Assembly (NCBI RefSeq): GCF_002964605.1
Contig: NZ_PQDH01000001.1
Coordinates: forward strand, 1-64,000
Direction: 5' to 3'
Origin: Vallitalea okinawensis
Lineage (GTDB): Bacteria > Bacillota > Clostridia > Lachnospirales > PQDH01
Length of the DNA stretch: 64,000 nucleotides
The notes under the pieces are model-generated. The model did not search any database and was not told the origin of the DNA. It saw only the letters and a program-made list of their open reading frames with translations. A program made the position numbers and the translations under genes. This document shows, in pieces, positions 1-8,658 of this stretch (its first letter is position 1; every line of letters begins with the position of its first letter).

Positions 1-83
1 TCAAATACATTCATATATTAGATCTCCCTCTATAAACTTAAGTTGTTTTTTATATTTAGTAAAGCATGTTGCCTAACTATTGC

Positions 84-217
84 ATTACCGACAAAACAAC
101 AAAAGTCGTATATAATTCAATAATGGATATCTTTGCGACATATGTCGGTAATATTACCAATGGATGTAGATAAGTTTATGTCGGAAATACATCTAATGCA
201 AATGTACTTCCGACATA
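84..217. repeat. Nested inverted repeats beside recombinase gene
   Basis: Two inverted-repeat pairs lie just past the 3' end of the recombinase gene. ATTACCGACA (84-93) pairs with TGTCGGTAAT (143-152), and TATGTCGGAAATAC (177-190) pairs with GTACTTCCGACATA (204-217). A 12-bp perfect palindrome CGACATATGTCG sits at 136-147. All arms share the core TGTCGG. The arrangement resembles a tyrosine-recombinase recombination site or a foldable single-strand site. That function is inferred only from structure and position. Confidence 0.55.
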
Positions 218-223
218 ATACTC

Positions 224-1093
224 TTACAACGTATCCAAAGGATTCGTAATGCTTGTTAATGATTGCGTTGACACATGTGTATAGATTTCAGTTGTCTTAC
301 TACTATTGTGTCCTAAAAACTCTTGAATGTATCTTATATCAACTCCGGACTCAAGTAAGTGTGTAGCAAAGGAATGTCTGAGGCTGTGAAAGGTTACATT
401 CTTCTTTATTTTTGCTTTCAGAGCAGCATCATTGAAAACTCTTTGTATCGTACGGGTAGTCACATGCCCGTTCTTGTCACGATTTTCAAACAGCCATTCC
501 TGTGGATGGTAAACTTTATAATAATCTCTTAATTGATCTAGCATTAAGGAGGATAAAGATGTAATTCTATCTTTTCTTCCTTTACCTTGATTGATTTTTA
601 CAATCATTCGGTGGCTATCAATGTCTTTAATCTTTAAATTAGCAACCTCGCTTACCCTTAGACCACATGAGTATCCCAACATCAACATGGTTTTGTGCTT
701 TATGTTTTCTGTGACATTGAAGATGCTCTTTACCTCAGGTTTGCTTAGTACCTTAGGTAGTTTCTTCTCCTTAAAAGGTCTTACAATGCGAATGTAATCA
801 TCTTCTAATTCCTTATTATGTATTTTGAGTAGTATTTTTATAGCACTTATAGCTTGATTCACGTATGTATGGCTGAGTTTTTGATTTTCTAAAAGATCAA
901 GTAAGTATCGATTCACTGTTTTGTAATCATCTTTACCCAAGCTATAGTCAAAAAATCGTAATAGATGTCCGAGATAAGTCTTAATGGTTTTTGTACTGTA
1001 CCCTTTTCTAATCATGAATTCTCTAACTTCATTAATACATTCGTCAGCATATGTACAATGACTATTCTGATCAGTCTCTTTCCATTCCATCAT
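224..1093 (-). CDS. Xer/IntI-like tyrosine recombinase
   Basis: Complete site-specific recombinase of 289 aa. The N-terminal SAM-like core-binding domain spans about residues 20-100 and the catalytic domain about 110-285. The catalytic set is visible: R146 (GLRVSEV), K171 (QGKGRKDR), H236 and R239 (HSLRHSF), H262 (LGHNSSKTTE) and nucleophile Y271 (IYTHVS). The C-terminal tail ending NPLDTL is typical of a Xer-like group of solitary integrases. No integron-specific extra domain is evident. It stands alone, with TGTCGG-core inverted repeats just beyond its 3' end that could be its target. It is either a mobile-element recombinase or a lineage-specific Xer paralogue; dif/XerCD duty is less likely given the accessory surroundings. 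Confidence 0.9.
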   Translation of the reverse strand: MMEWKETDQNSHCTYADECINEVREFMIRKGYSTKTIKTYLGHLLRFFDYSLGKDDYKTVNRYLLDLLENQKLSHTYVNQAISAIKILLKIHNKELEDDYIRIVRPFKEKKLPKVLSKPEVKSIFNVTENIKHKTMLMLGYSCGLRVSEVANLKIKDIDSHRMIVKINQGKGRKDRITSLSSLMLDQLRDYYKVYHPQEWLFENRDKNGHVTTRTIQRVFNDAALKAKIKKNVTFHSLRHSFATHLLESGVDIRYIQEFLGHNSSKTTEIYTHVSTQSLTSITNPLDTL

Positions 1094-1194
1094 ACCAAAT
1101 CCTTTAAATTATTCTCTTACACTATTTTACCATTATAATACAATATTTACAACGTACTCTTATAAAAATACTTTTATATAAGAAATAAATGGAC

Positions 1195-1227
1195 AAAAAA
1201 ATACTATTCCCTCGGAAATAGTATTTA
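1195..1227 (-). terminator. Terminator of SpoU methyltransferase gene
   Basis: On the minus strand a stem of about 10 bp (AATACTATT / AATAGTATT, loop around CCGAGG) is followed by seven T. It lies just past the methyltransferase stop. Confidence 0.8.
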
Positions 1228-1243
1228 TTAATAAAATTATGAA

Positions 1244-2071
1244 TTATGCTCCTCTTCTTTGCCTATCAATTTCATATAACATTATTGACGCTGCACATGA
1301 AACATTAAAGGAGGTAATTTCTCCATACATAGGGATTTTAACCAATGCATCACACATCTCTTTATACTTAAAGCTAAGTCCTTTTGTTTCATTACCAATT
1401 AAAAGTGCTGTTGGTCTGCTAAAGTCAGCTTTTTCGATGGATGTTTCTGTTTGTGAGGTAGACCCTATTATTTGAAAATTATTATACTCCTCTTTAATTT
1501 TTTCTAGCCAATTACTTACTTCTTTATGAGAATCTAGCCTTATTATTGGAATAGAAAAGAAAGTACCAAGGCTGGCTCGAATTGTTTTTACATCATATAA
1601 ATCAACGGCATGACCTGTTATTATAAGACCATCTACGTTTAGAGCTTCACATGATCGAATAAGTGTACCTAAATTACCATGATTTGATGGTCTATCAAAT
1701 ATTACGATAAGTGGATTATCATACAATTTTATTCTCTCCAAATTATTTTCAGGAATCGATACTATTGCCAATATTTCTGAGACATCCTCATCCTTATCAC
1801 TCAAATCAGTCATTAATTGTGCAGATAACTCAATATGTTTTTCTGCAGTTGAATTATTCAGAATATTTTTAGCCCAAAGACTTAATTCAGTCTCAGTACA
1901 ATAAATAAAAGAGAGTATCTTCCAATTGTTTTGTACAGCATAAGTTATGGATTTTGCGCCCTCTACAAAAAATTCATTGAATTTACTTCGCTTTTTTCTA
2001 TTTCTTTTTAGCACCTGGATATGCTGATATTCATTGTTTTTATTATAAACTTTAATAATTTTTGGCTTCAT
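1244..2071 (-). CDS. TrmH/SpoU family RNA 2'-O-methyltransferase
   Basis: 275 aa, a usual length for this family. The N-terminal region (about 1-100) resembles the SpoU substrate-binding domain (FFVEGAKSI). The C-terminal knotted SPOUT domain carries all three signature motifs: motif 1 with N and R in NHGNLGTLIRSCEALN, motif 2 LLIGNETKGLS, and motif 3 IPMYGEITSFNVSCAAS. It probably transfers a methyl group from SAM to a ribose 2'-OH in tRNA or rRNA; the target base cannot be told. It is monocistronic, with its own promoter-like motif upstream (2113-2129) and a terminator. It is distinct from the rlmB copy at 57.6 kb. Confidence 0.9.
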   Translation of the reverse strand: MKPKIIKVYNKNNEYQHIQVLKRNRKKRSKFNEFFVEGAKSITYAVQNNWKILSFIYCTETELSLWAKNILNNSTAEKHIELSAQLMTDLSDKDEDVSEILAIVSIPENNLERIKLYDNPLIVIFDRPSNHGNLGTLIRSCEALNVDGLIITGHAVDLYDVKTIRASLGTFFSIPIIRLDSHKEVSNWLEKIKEEYNNFQIIGSTSQTETSIEKADFSRPTALLIGNETKGLSFKYKEMCDALVKIPMYGEITSFNVSCAASIMLYEIDRQRRGA

Positions 2072-2112
2072 TTAAATCCCCTTATCTTGAGTTATAATTT
2101 ACCATCAACTTT

Positions 2113-2129
2113 AAGTAAATTATATCACA
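2113..2129 (-). promoter_or_regulatory. Extended -10 promoter motif (TGATATAATTTACT family)
   Basis: On the minus strand it reads TGTGATATAATTTACTT, about 45 bp before the methyltransferase ATG. TGATATAAT fits an extended -10 sigma-A element. Near-identical motifs occur at 5997-6013, 6142-6157, 8659-8677 and 15114-15131. Confidence 0.55.
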
Positions 2130-2351
2130 TATAGATTAAACTGGAAATATAGAGTAAAAAAGAATCCACATCTTGAATCAGAGTTAGATGGATATTAGTC
2201 TGTTTTTATATTGAAGTAACGAATGATTTATGTCATAGTAATACTTAGAACTGAAGACTTTGTTATATAAATTACTTCTTCTTAAAAAAAGATAGCTGAT
2301 AAGCTATATTAGAATTCAAATCTTCAACAAGTTGATAGAGAGGAATTTGGT

Positions 2352-3176
2352 ATGAAAGAGTTTTATACAATCGGTGAATTTGCTAAGTTAAAACAGATAA
2401 CCACAGAAACCTTACGCCACTATGATCGGATAGATTTATTTAAGCCTGCTAAGACGGATAAAGAAACAGGTTATCGTTATTACCATCTTATGCAGGTAGA
2501 GCAGATTGATACCATATTAGAATTACGTCAATTGGGCATGAGTATTGAGGAGATAAAAGCCTACTTTAATAACAGAAATTTGGAACGCTCTTTTTCTATA
2601 TTACAGCAAAAAAGAGAAGAATTAAGGAATCGGATTATGGAAATGCAACACCTTGAGGCTGTAATTGGTAAAAAGTTAAATCATCTTGATTCCTTAAAAC
2701 AGATAAAGAATTTCGAGCAGATTGAGTTGAAGGAATTAAAAGAGAGGTATATCTTACTATCTGATAACCGTATCTCCACAGATTCGGAATTCGATTATAC
2801 CATCTTACAGTTGGAAATTCAATTATTAGAGACCGCTCCTTTAGTAGCAAGTAACCGTATTGGTATCATGACAGATGCGGATGTTGCTCTAAATCAGTAC
2901 AGAGAGAAATCACGATTATTTATTGTTATTGACAATCAAGAGGACTATGATCCCTCCAAAATAACAGTGATCCAGGGAGGTTTATACGCCTGTATAATGT
3001 GGAAAAAGGACATTTCATTAGTGACTAAATATGTTAAGTATATCCTTAATGATATTAAAGCTAAAGGGTATATCATTACTGGTCCATTAGTGCAGATATG
3101 CCAAATCGATATCTCTGTTACTGATGAGGAGGAAGAAGAAGTATTTGAATTGCAAGTACCAATAAAAAAGATTTGA
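2352..3176 (+). CDS. MerR-family regulator with GyrI-like effector domain
   Basis: 274 aa. The N-terminal MerR winged helix (about 4-75) begins YTIGEFAKL and contains TLRHYDRI and YRYYHLMQVEQI. A coiled-coil dimerisation helix (about 80-125) and a C-terminal GyrI/BltR-like ligand-binding domain (about 125-274) follow. This architecture is that of multidrug-sensing activators such as BltR/BmrR. The MATE exporter gene follows 88 bp downstream on the same strand, so the likely role is drug- or metabolite-induced activation of that pump. A glutamate-rich run (DEEEEEEV) precedes the last strand. Confidence 0.9.
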   Translation: MKEFYTIGEFAKLKQITTETLRHYDRIDLFKPAKTDKETGYRYYHLMQVEQIDTILELRQLGMSIEEIKAYFNNRNLERSFSILQQKREELRNRIMEMQHLEAVIGKKLNHLDSLKQIKNFEQIELKELKERYILLSDNRISTDSEFDYTILQLEIQLLETAPLVASNRIGIMTDADVALNQYREKSRLFIVIDNQEDYDPSKITVIQGGLYACIMWKKDISLVTKYVKYILNDIKAKGYIITGPLVQICQIDISVTDEEEEEVFELQVPIKKI

Positions 3177-3263
3177 CCTTTGTGTTGCACAAAAGTTTAT
3201 AATTATATCTATCGTTTTTATTAGACCTTTATAATTTTACTGGGTCAAGGAGGTAGATATGTA

Positions 3264-4652
3264 ATGAATCAGACAACTTTAGGTACACAAAATATACACA
3301 AACTTTTTGCTCGGTTTACCATACCAGCAGTAATAGCCATGGTTATATCCGGTTCTCAGAGTATCATAGATGGTATATTTGTAGGAAATTATGTTGGGCA
3401 GAATGCCTTAGCAAGTATCAATATGGCCATTCCTTTTACACAAATTATTGTCGGTTTAAGTATGGTTATTAGTATGGGAGCCTTAAGCTTTATTGGCCGA
3501 AGTATGGGTGAAGGAAATATAAATAAAGCTCAAAATATTTTTAAAACAGCTACGAATCTAAACCTTATCATTATGATTAGTATTGCTGTTATAGCTCTGC
3601 TTTTCAATAAACAACTTGCAAGTTTGTTTGGAGCCAGTTCTGTCATACTAGATGACGTGTCTATATATATTAAAATATTTGGACTTTTTGCACCCTTTAT
3701 TTCAACCATGTTCTTATTTGGCTTCACAGATAGAATCATGGGAAAACCTAACATTTATTTAATAGGAAGTATTTTTAGTTTAGTTATCAATGTTTTATTG
3801 GACTTTATCTTGATTAAGTACTTAAATCTTGGTGTTAAAGGCGCTGCCTTGGCTTCGGGTATAGCTTATTCAACGGCTTTCTTAGTTGTTATTTGGCCAA
3901 TGCTCAATAAAAACAGTACATTGAATATTTTTGTAGGTAGTTTTGATAGGACAACAATATTACCAATGGTATATAATGGCTCTTCAGAAGCTGTTTCTTC
4001 GGCAGCAGCAGCTATAACCATTTTTATTTTTAATAATATCTTTATGCGAATAGCAGGAGAAGCTGGTGTTGCTGCCTATACAACCATAAGTTATATTTCA
4101 CAATTTTCATCATTTATTATGTTCGGTATATCAGATGGAATAGGACCACTATTAAGCTATAACTATGGTCAGGGGAACTTAGATCGTGTTAAAAAAACTC
4201 TAAAGCTTTCAATTATCGTCAATACAACAGTAGGAGTATTTTTATTTATTGTACTGAATATTTTTGGTCGACAACTGATATCACTCTTTGTAGATGATGG
4301 TAGTCAAGTCATTGAGATAGCTGTAAGTGGAGCAAGACTTTTTGCTATAACCTTATTGATGAATGGTTTTAATATTATTAATAGTGGTTACTTTACAGCC
4401 ATTGGTAATGCTCGTAACTCCATACTTATTGCTATAAGCAGAGGATTAATCTTTATTATAATCGGGCTGGTTATCTTGCCGGCGATATTAGGGTTATCAG
4501 GTGTGTGGCTAACAGTGCCTTTTGCTGAAGCAGTTACATTCATTATTGGGATTATTCTATTTAGAAAGCAACTGCAAAAAGATGCAGAGAATTTTTCTTT
4601 AAAAGAAGATGAAAAAAAGAAATATGCTATAAATAAGATGGTTACTGATTAA
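3264..4652 (+). CDS. MATE-family efflux transporter
   Basis: 462 aa with about 12 hydrophobic segments in two six-helix bundles, as in NorM/MepA-type MATE exporters, which use a sodium or proton gradient. Opening residues around FTIPAVIAMVISGSQSI and the internal repeat GVAAYTTISYISQFSSF are characteristic. The start is the ATG ten bases after AAGGAGG; an ATG five bases earlier is followed at once by TAA and cannot be used. The gene follows the MerR regulator and ends at a strong terminator. The substrate is unknown. Confidence 0.92.
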   Translation: MNQTTLGTQNIHKLFARFTIPAVIAMVISGSQSIIDGIFVGNYVGQNALASINMAIPFTQIIVGLSMVISMGALSFIGRSMGEGNINKAQNIFKTATNLNLIIMISIAVIALLFNKQLASLFGASSVILDDVSIYIKIFGLFAPFISTMFLFGFTDRIMGKPNIYLIGSIFSLVINVLLDFILIKYLNLGVKGAALASGIAYSTAFLVVIWPMLNKNSTLNIFVGSFDRTTILPMVYNGSSEAVSSAAAAITIFIFNNIFMRIAGEAGVAAYTTISYISQFSSFIMFGISDGIGPLLSYNYGQGNLDRVKKTLKLSIIVNTTVGVFLFIVLNIFGRQLISLFVDDGSQVIEIAVSGARLFAITLLMNGFNIINSGYFTAIGNARNSILIAISRGLIFIIIGLVILPAILGLSGVWLTVPFAEAVTFIIGIILFRKQLQKDAENFSLKEDEKKKYAINKMVTD

Positions 4653-4735
4653 TTATTAATTTCAAGTTGTTTAATATACTCTAGACCATTTATTAGTGAA
4701 TAACTATACCCTAGTTATTATGAAGCTTATTATAA

Positions 4736-4783
4736 AAAAGAGTAAAGTTTATTATCCTGTTGGGTAATAGCTTTTACTCTTTA
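4736..4783 (+). terminator. Terminator of MerR-MATE unit
   Basis: Long stem AAAGAGTAAAGTTTATTA paired with TAATAGCTTTTACTCTTT, with a short GC-rich tip and a short T-run. It lies about 85 bp past the MATE stop. Confidence 0.75.
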
Positions 4784-4792
4784 AATTTCTTA

Positions 4793-4946
4793 CTATGCCA
4801 GTCCTAGTTCATTTTCAGAAGATATCATCTTATCCACTGCTTCCTTAAATGCCTCGTCTATTAAACTTAACTTTACACTAGATATATCCCATGTTATAAT
4901 TCTAGTAATTACCAAATCAAAAGAAAATATTGAAATTTTAATTTCT
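4793..4946 (-). pseudogene. Orphan 3' remnant of an unrecognised gene
   Basis: On the minus strand about 50 sense codons are open between two stops with no usable start. The translation has protein-like composition and ends in DKMISSENELGLA. The last about 17 bp (TTACTATGCCAGTCCT on the plus strand) recur at about 6727-6742, where a shorter, stop-broken version of the same tail is readable. I read this as the 3' end of a decayed gene that existed in at least two copies. The family is not recognised. Confidence 0.4.
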
Positions 4947-4975
4947 TATTATTGAACTTTATTAAGGAGATTTTC

Positions 4976-5311
4976 ATGCTAAATAATATAAAGAAACACA
5001 AGTTTGTAATGATCACTTTTATAATTGAAGTCCTACTATTTTGGATTGTTTTTTACTCAGGCATTATATTACCTTTTATAAACCCTAGCATTGATGAATA
5101 CGAAACCTTAGTACAGGGAGGTACAAGTTTCCCTAGAGATTATATCCAGGGGTTGCTTTGGCATCTCTTACATGCACCTTCTTCTTTGATAATTGATTCC
5201 ATTCTTCCAAGTGGATTTGATTTATTCTTTTTAATTGCAATCTTTCAAAACTGTTTTATTGTCCATTTAATAGAAAAGCACATTATAAGTAAACGAAAAT
5301 TATCAGGATAA
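4976..5311 (+). CDS. Small membrane protein, unknown
   Basis: 111 aa when started at the ATG seven bases after AAGGAG; an upstream TTG in frame overlaps that site and is unlikely. A transmembrane helix spans about 12-32 (ITFIIEVLLFWIVFYSGI) and a second hydrophobic segment about 78-98 (FDLFFLIAIFQNCFIVHLI), with a polar loop between. The C-terminus is basic (KHIISKRK). No family is recognised. The gene stands alone. Confidence 0.6.
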   Translation: MLNNIKKHKFVMITFIIEVLLFWIVFYSGIILPFINPSIDEYETLVQGGTSFPRDYIQGLLWHLLHAPSSLIIDSILPSGFDLFFLIAIFQNCFIVHLIEKHIISKRKLSG

Positions 5312-5403
5312 TTTTCGCAGTTATGATATTATTCCTAGACTGGTTTGCTTTTATGGTGGTTCAAATGTAAATTAATGCAACTCACATGTTATTTACTATC
5401 AAA

Positions 5404-5967
5404 CTATATAGTAGGTTTTATTTCTTCCCATTCTCTTCTTAATAAGTCCATATATAGTACATCGGTATACTGACCAGTCATACTATTAAAACTTTTTTCT
5501 CTTATATATCCAATCTTTTTAAATCCTAGTTTTTCATATAGTTTGAAAGCACTTATGTTATTAGTCAATGTTTTAAGTTCTACTCTATTAAGGTTTAAGT
5601 AATTATACAAATAATCAAAAAAATGATATAGTGTATCTAATCCATATCCCTGACCTCTATCTACGATATCACCAATTTCAATCCCAAACTCGGCGCTCCT
5701 ATTTCGCTTATCCCAACTTCTATATGAAACATCCCCTATGGGTTCTAAATTATCTTTTTTACATATGATAAAGGTCTTTTCTTCTGGGAAAACATTGCTA
5801 CTTTCAATCTCATTTTGTATCGATAATCGATATGCTTCTTTACTTATTAAAAATCCATGGTTAAAACCACAGTATTCATTTCCTTTTGAACTATTTCTCC
5901 ACTTATGTAATAACTCTTCATCCCCTAATTCTAATTGCCTAATCACTACTTTAATACCCTCTATCAA
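5404..5967 (-). CDS. GNAT N-acetyltransferase, RimJ/RimL type
   Basis: 187 aa. It has the RimJ/RimL layout: N-terminal IRQLELGDEELLHKWRN, central acetyl-CoA-binding motif A around DRGQGYGLDTLYHFFDYLYN (the Q/R-x-x-G-x-G/A loop), and C-terminal LYEKLGFKKIGYIRE. It would acetylate an amino group on a small molecule or protein N-terminus. The substrate is not predictable. Its own promoter motif sits at 5997-6013. Confidence 0.88.
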   Translation of the reverse strand: MIEGIKVVIRQLELGDEELLHKWRNSSKGNEYCGFNHGFLISKEAYRLSIQNEIESSNVFPEEKTFIICKKDNLEPIGDVSYRSWDKRNRSAEFGIEIGDIVDRGQGYGLDTLYHFFDYLYNYLNLNRVELKTLTNNISAFKLYEKLGFKKIGYIREKSFNSMTGQYTDVLYMDLLRREWEEIKPTI

Positions 5968-5996
5968 AATTATACCTCCTAAAAAATAGCTCTATT

Positions 5997-6013
5997 GAGT
6001 AAATTATATCACA
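5997..6013 (-). promoter_or_regulatory. Extended -10 promoter motif upstream of GNAT gene
   Basis: Minus strand TGTGATATAATTTACTC, about 30-46 bp before the GNAT start. It is the same motif as at 2113-2129. Confidence 0.5.
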
Positions 6014-6141
6014 TCATGAATTTAGTTGCATTTATTATAAGAATTAGCTATTTGGAGTCAACTACCTCTATAATTTCTCATTAGATTCCAAATTATTGTG
6101 TGGTTCTTTTTATACCAAAAATTCCATATCAACCATTTATA

Positions 6142-6157
6142 TGATATAATTTACTTA
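6142..6157 (+). promoter_or_regulatory. Extended -10 promoter motif upstream of zinc-ribbon gene
   Basis: TGATATAATTTACTTA, 66 bp before the ATG at 6223. It lies divergent to the copy at 5997-6013. Confidence 0.5.
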
Positions 6158-6222
6158 ATTAGTCTATAGGTAGTATTCGTTCAATTTATTAGCTTCAAAT
6201 AATTAAGAGAGGTGCTGAAAAC

Positions 6223-6690
6223 ATGACGTATTGTCCAAAGTGTAAACAGATATATGAAACTAATGAGAAGGTATGCATAAAGTGTAAGAATGAATTAGAA
6301 GAAGCCTCTACTGTATGCCTAACAAATGTATCTAGCATTTATGAGGCTGACCAAATAGTACAACTTTTAAAAACTTTAGATGTCATAGGTTTTCATAAGA
6401 GTGAAGAGGCTGGGGATTACCTTCAGATTCGTCAGGGTTTTACTTTTGATAGATTTAATATATTTGTTTCTTCCTATGATCTTGAGAAGGCACAAAAAAT
6501 ATTGGAGGATTACCAGAATGCAACAAAGATAAATAATTCAGAGAAAGACATAGATAACACTGATGAAAATGACTATCCGATAGATACATATATTACTCGA
6601 AGAAGACGTGTTGCTAGATCTATAATAGTAGTGACGTTTATTATGCTTTTTATGTTTATAGCAACCTATTTTATGAGTCTAATAAAGTAA
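6223..6690 (+). CDS. Zinc-ribbon, DUF2007-like, single-TM protein
   Basis: 155 aa. Residues 4-22 hold a CxxC...CxxC zinc ribbon (CPKCKQIYETNEKVCIKC). Residues about 35-95 resemble the DUF2007/putative signal-transducing fold (SSIYEADQIVQLLKTL, then FVSSYDLEKAQKILEDY). An acidic linker leads to a basic stretch (TRRRRVARS) and one C-terminal transmembrane helix (about 128-150). The basic stretch just before the helix predicts that the zinc ribbon stays in the cytoplasm (tail anchor). RBS AGAGGTG. Function unknown. Confidence 0.75.
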   Translation: MTYCPKCKQIYETNEKVCIKCKNELEEASTVCLTNVSSIYEADQIVQLLKTLDVIGFHKSEEAGDYLQIRQGFTFDRFNIFVSSYDLEKAQKILEDYQNATKINNSEKDIDNTDENDYPIDTYITRRRRVARSIIVVTFIMLFMFIATYFMSLIK

Positions 6691-6723
6691 ATCTTCAGGT
6701 TTGAGCCTTTACATATTAAATAA

Positions 6724-6915
6724 CTTACTATGCCAGTCCTTGTTATTCAAGCAAAAGATGATCCTATGATTGGCTTTAATATTACTTCGAATTTTATTCA
6801 AGAAACAAAAACTGAAACTTGCATCTATGAAACGAGGTCATTTAATATCAGGGTATGGTATTCAAATGTCACTTGTTATCAATGAGTTTATTGAGAAGAA
6901 TAGTAAATAAAACAA
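6724..6915. other. Intergenic debris with small coding-like remnants
   Basis: The plus strand holds a second copy of the tail remnant seen at 4793 (TTACTATGCCAGTCCT). Next comes a 27-codon ORF (6832-6915, beginning MKRGHLISGYG and ending NEFIEKNSK) without a clear ribosome binding site. I read both as leftovers of decayed genes rather than active ones. Confidence 0.3.
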
Positions 6916-6934
6916 GGGGTTACTATAAACTTAT

Positions 6935-6970
6935 AAAAGGCTTTCTTCTCTGACGTGAAACAAGCCTTTT
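6935..6970 (-). terminator. Terminator of NUDIX pair
   Basis: Stem AAAAGGCTT / AAGCCTTTT with an 18-base loop. On the minus strand it lies past the stop at 6991 and ends in TTTT. Confidence 0.65.
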
Positions 6971-6990
6971 ACCAACAATCTGAAATACTA

Positions 6991-7494
6991 TTATGATGTT
7001 GATTTCCAACTTAAATATTTCTCTAAGGTAACTATATGCATTGGATAGAATGACTCTTTATTATTATCCAATCTTCTTCTAAGTTCTTTTAAGGTAACCC
7101 ATTGAATCTCTTCACTTTCATTTGATCTTTCCAGTAAATCGCCGCTAGCCCTGCAGATAAATGTATGTACCATAATAGGATATTCACCTATAGTGTTCTG
7201 TGAACATGAAAAAGGCTCATAATTAACTACTTTATAATTCCCTTGTTCAATTATTTCTGCCTCGTTTTCTCCATAGATCTCAATCAAATCTAGACCAGTT
7301 TCCTCTTTTATTTCACGTCTTAGACAATCAAAAATATTTTCATATTCTCTAATTTTACCTGCTGGGATTTCAAAGACTCCACTGCATTCTCTAGGATCTT
7401 TCATTCTTTTTTGAACCAATATCGTATCTTCACCATCTATTTTTCTTTCAATTATACCGCCAACACCTGGAATCATAAACTTCTCTTCTGTCAT
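6991..7494 (-). CDS. NUDIX hydrolase (1)
   Basis: 167 aa from the ATG after TTGGAGGGA; a longer in-frame reading would overlap the preceding NUDIX gene and has no binding site. The complete Nudix box is visible at about 47-69: G-x5-E-x7-REIKEETGL inside GKIREYENIFDCLRREIKEE. Such enzymes cleave nucleoside diphosphates linked to another moiety, with Mg ions held by the box glutamates. Substrate unknown. It lies 42 bp after a second NUDIX gene, probably in one transcript. Confidence 0.87.
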   Translation of the reverse strand: MTEEKFMIPGVGGIIERKIDGEDTILVQKRMKDPRECSGVFEIPAGKIREYENIFDCLRREIKEETGLDLIEIYGENEAEIIEQGNYKVVNYEPFSCSQNTIGEYPIMVHTFICRASGDLLERSNESEEIQWVTLKELRRRLDNNKESFYPMHIVTLEKYLSWKSTS

Positions 7495-7535
7495 AAAATT
7501 CCCTCCAAGAATACTATTTTCATATATGTAAGACT

Positions 7536-8015
7536 CTATGAGATAGGACAATTTTCTAAATAAAAGTCCATAATACGTTTCTCGATATTATCGAAATTTC
7601 CAATGTCTTCTCTTGGATCCCATAATCTAATCTCTTTCATTTCTTCATTTTCATCAAAGTGAGTAAGTTCAACTAATGCTTGATGATAGATTGCTAGATA
7701 TTCCGTTACATCTCTATTTCTATCATATAATTTAGCAAGACCAACTAAATGGGCATCATTAATTATTTGATCAGTTTCTTCATAAAGCTCACGGATGGCA
7801 CAATCTTTAGGCGTCTCTCCCTCTTCAATACTACCACCTGGAAATTCCCATTGATCTCTAGATTTATGCAAACCAACGAGATACTTATCCTTGCATTTGA
7901 TAAAGATTAACGTACATGTTATTGGCAGATGAATATGATTATTTTCTAGCTCCCCATCTCTCATCTTAATACACTCTAATAAACTGTATCCCCAATCATT
8001 TGTAGCCAATTCCAT
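7536..8015 (-). CDS. NUDIX hydrolase (2)
   Basis: 159 aa. Nudix box at about 60-82: GGSIEEGETPKDC then IRELYEETDQ. The glycine that normally follows the EET triad is Asp here; the metal-binding glutamates are kept. This resembles MutT-like or 8-oxo-dGTPase-type proteins (QWEFPGGSIEEGE), but specificity cannot be read. RBS AAGGGGG. It is the first gene of a two-gene unit with the NUDIX protein downstream. The two are only distantly similar outside the box, so they are not a recent duplication. Confidence 0.87.
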   Translation of the reverse strand: MELATNDWGYSLLECIKMRDGELENNHIHLPITCTLIFIKCKDKYLVGLHKSRDQWEFPGGSIEEGETPKDCAIRELYEETDQIINDAHLVGLAKLYDRNRDVTEYLAIYHQALVELTHFDENEEMKEIRLWDPREDIGNFDNIEKRIMDFYLENCPIS

Positions 8016-8091
8016 TTGATTTGCCCCCTTATTAGATACCTTTATTAATCACAATACCGATATATGTTTTAATCCCTTCACTTTAACTTAA

Positions 8092-8481
8092 TTAAAATAC
8101 GGTATTTGTATCTGTTTCATATACTCTCCGTTCTAGGGTTACATCTTCTAACCATCTTCTTAAATTCTCCTTATAGATAAAGTAATTATCATCCACTTTA
8201 AAATATGGGAACATCTCACCACTAAAACTACCTGTTTCACTTAATTTACTCTGTTCTATGAGTATTATTTTGAGAACTACTTCTTTATCCATTTTTAAAT
8301 ATTCTGCTACTTCATCTAAATTCAGTACGTCATCCACATTGTTATGATTGGTTTCTATTTCATCACTGGATTTTAATATATTTACAGCATTACTCTTAGT
8401 AAGCATATATGAGCAAGTAATCATAGATAAACTTAGAATGATAGCTGAAATCAAAATAGTGATATTATGCTTTTTACTCAT
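8092..8481 (-). CDS. Membrane-anchored excisionase-like HTH protein
   Basis: 129 aa. The N-terminus MSKKHN is followed by a transmembrane or signal-anchor segment (about 8-28, ITILISAIILSLSMITCSYM). After a polar linker, residues about 52-118 look like an excisionase/MerR-type helix-turn-helix (VLNLDEVAEYLKMDKEVVL ... FPYFKVDDNYFIYKENLRRWL). The positive-inside rule would place the HTH-like domain outside the membrane, odd for a DNA-binding fold; it may be a repurposed peptide- or wall-facing module. RBS GAGGGG. It stands alone. Confidence 0.65.
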   Translation of the reverse strand: MSKKHNITILISAIILSLSMITCSYMLTKSNAVNILKSSDEIETNHNNVDDVLNLDEVAEYLKMDKEVVLKIILIEQSKLSETGSFSGEMFPYFKVDDNYFIYKENLRRWLEDVTLERRVYETDTNTVF

Positions 8482-8658
8482 TTTTAGTCCCCTCTCTTCG
8501 TTTATCTTTATACTAAGTTAACTTTTCAATTATATAATGGGAGCTAATTATTGTCAAATATTCACAACTTATTATACCTTACTTTGACAAAACATGTTTA
8601 TGCGATGAAAAAGTACATGATTAATTTATACGTATAAAATTCCTATTTAGTCTATTCT

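Noticed and set aside
224..1093. Recombinase as a true integron integrase
   Set aside because: No extra IntI-type segment between the conserved boxes was visible and no cassette array was found in this window, though the neighbouring repeats keep the idea open.
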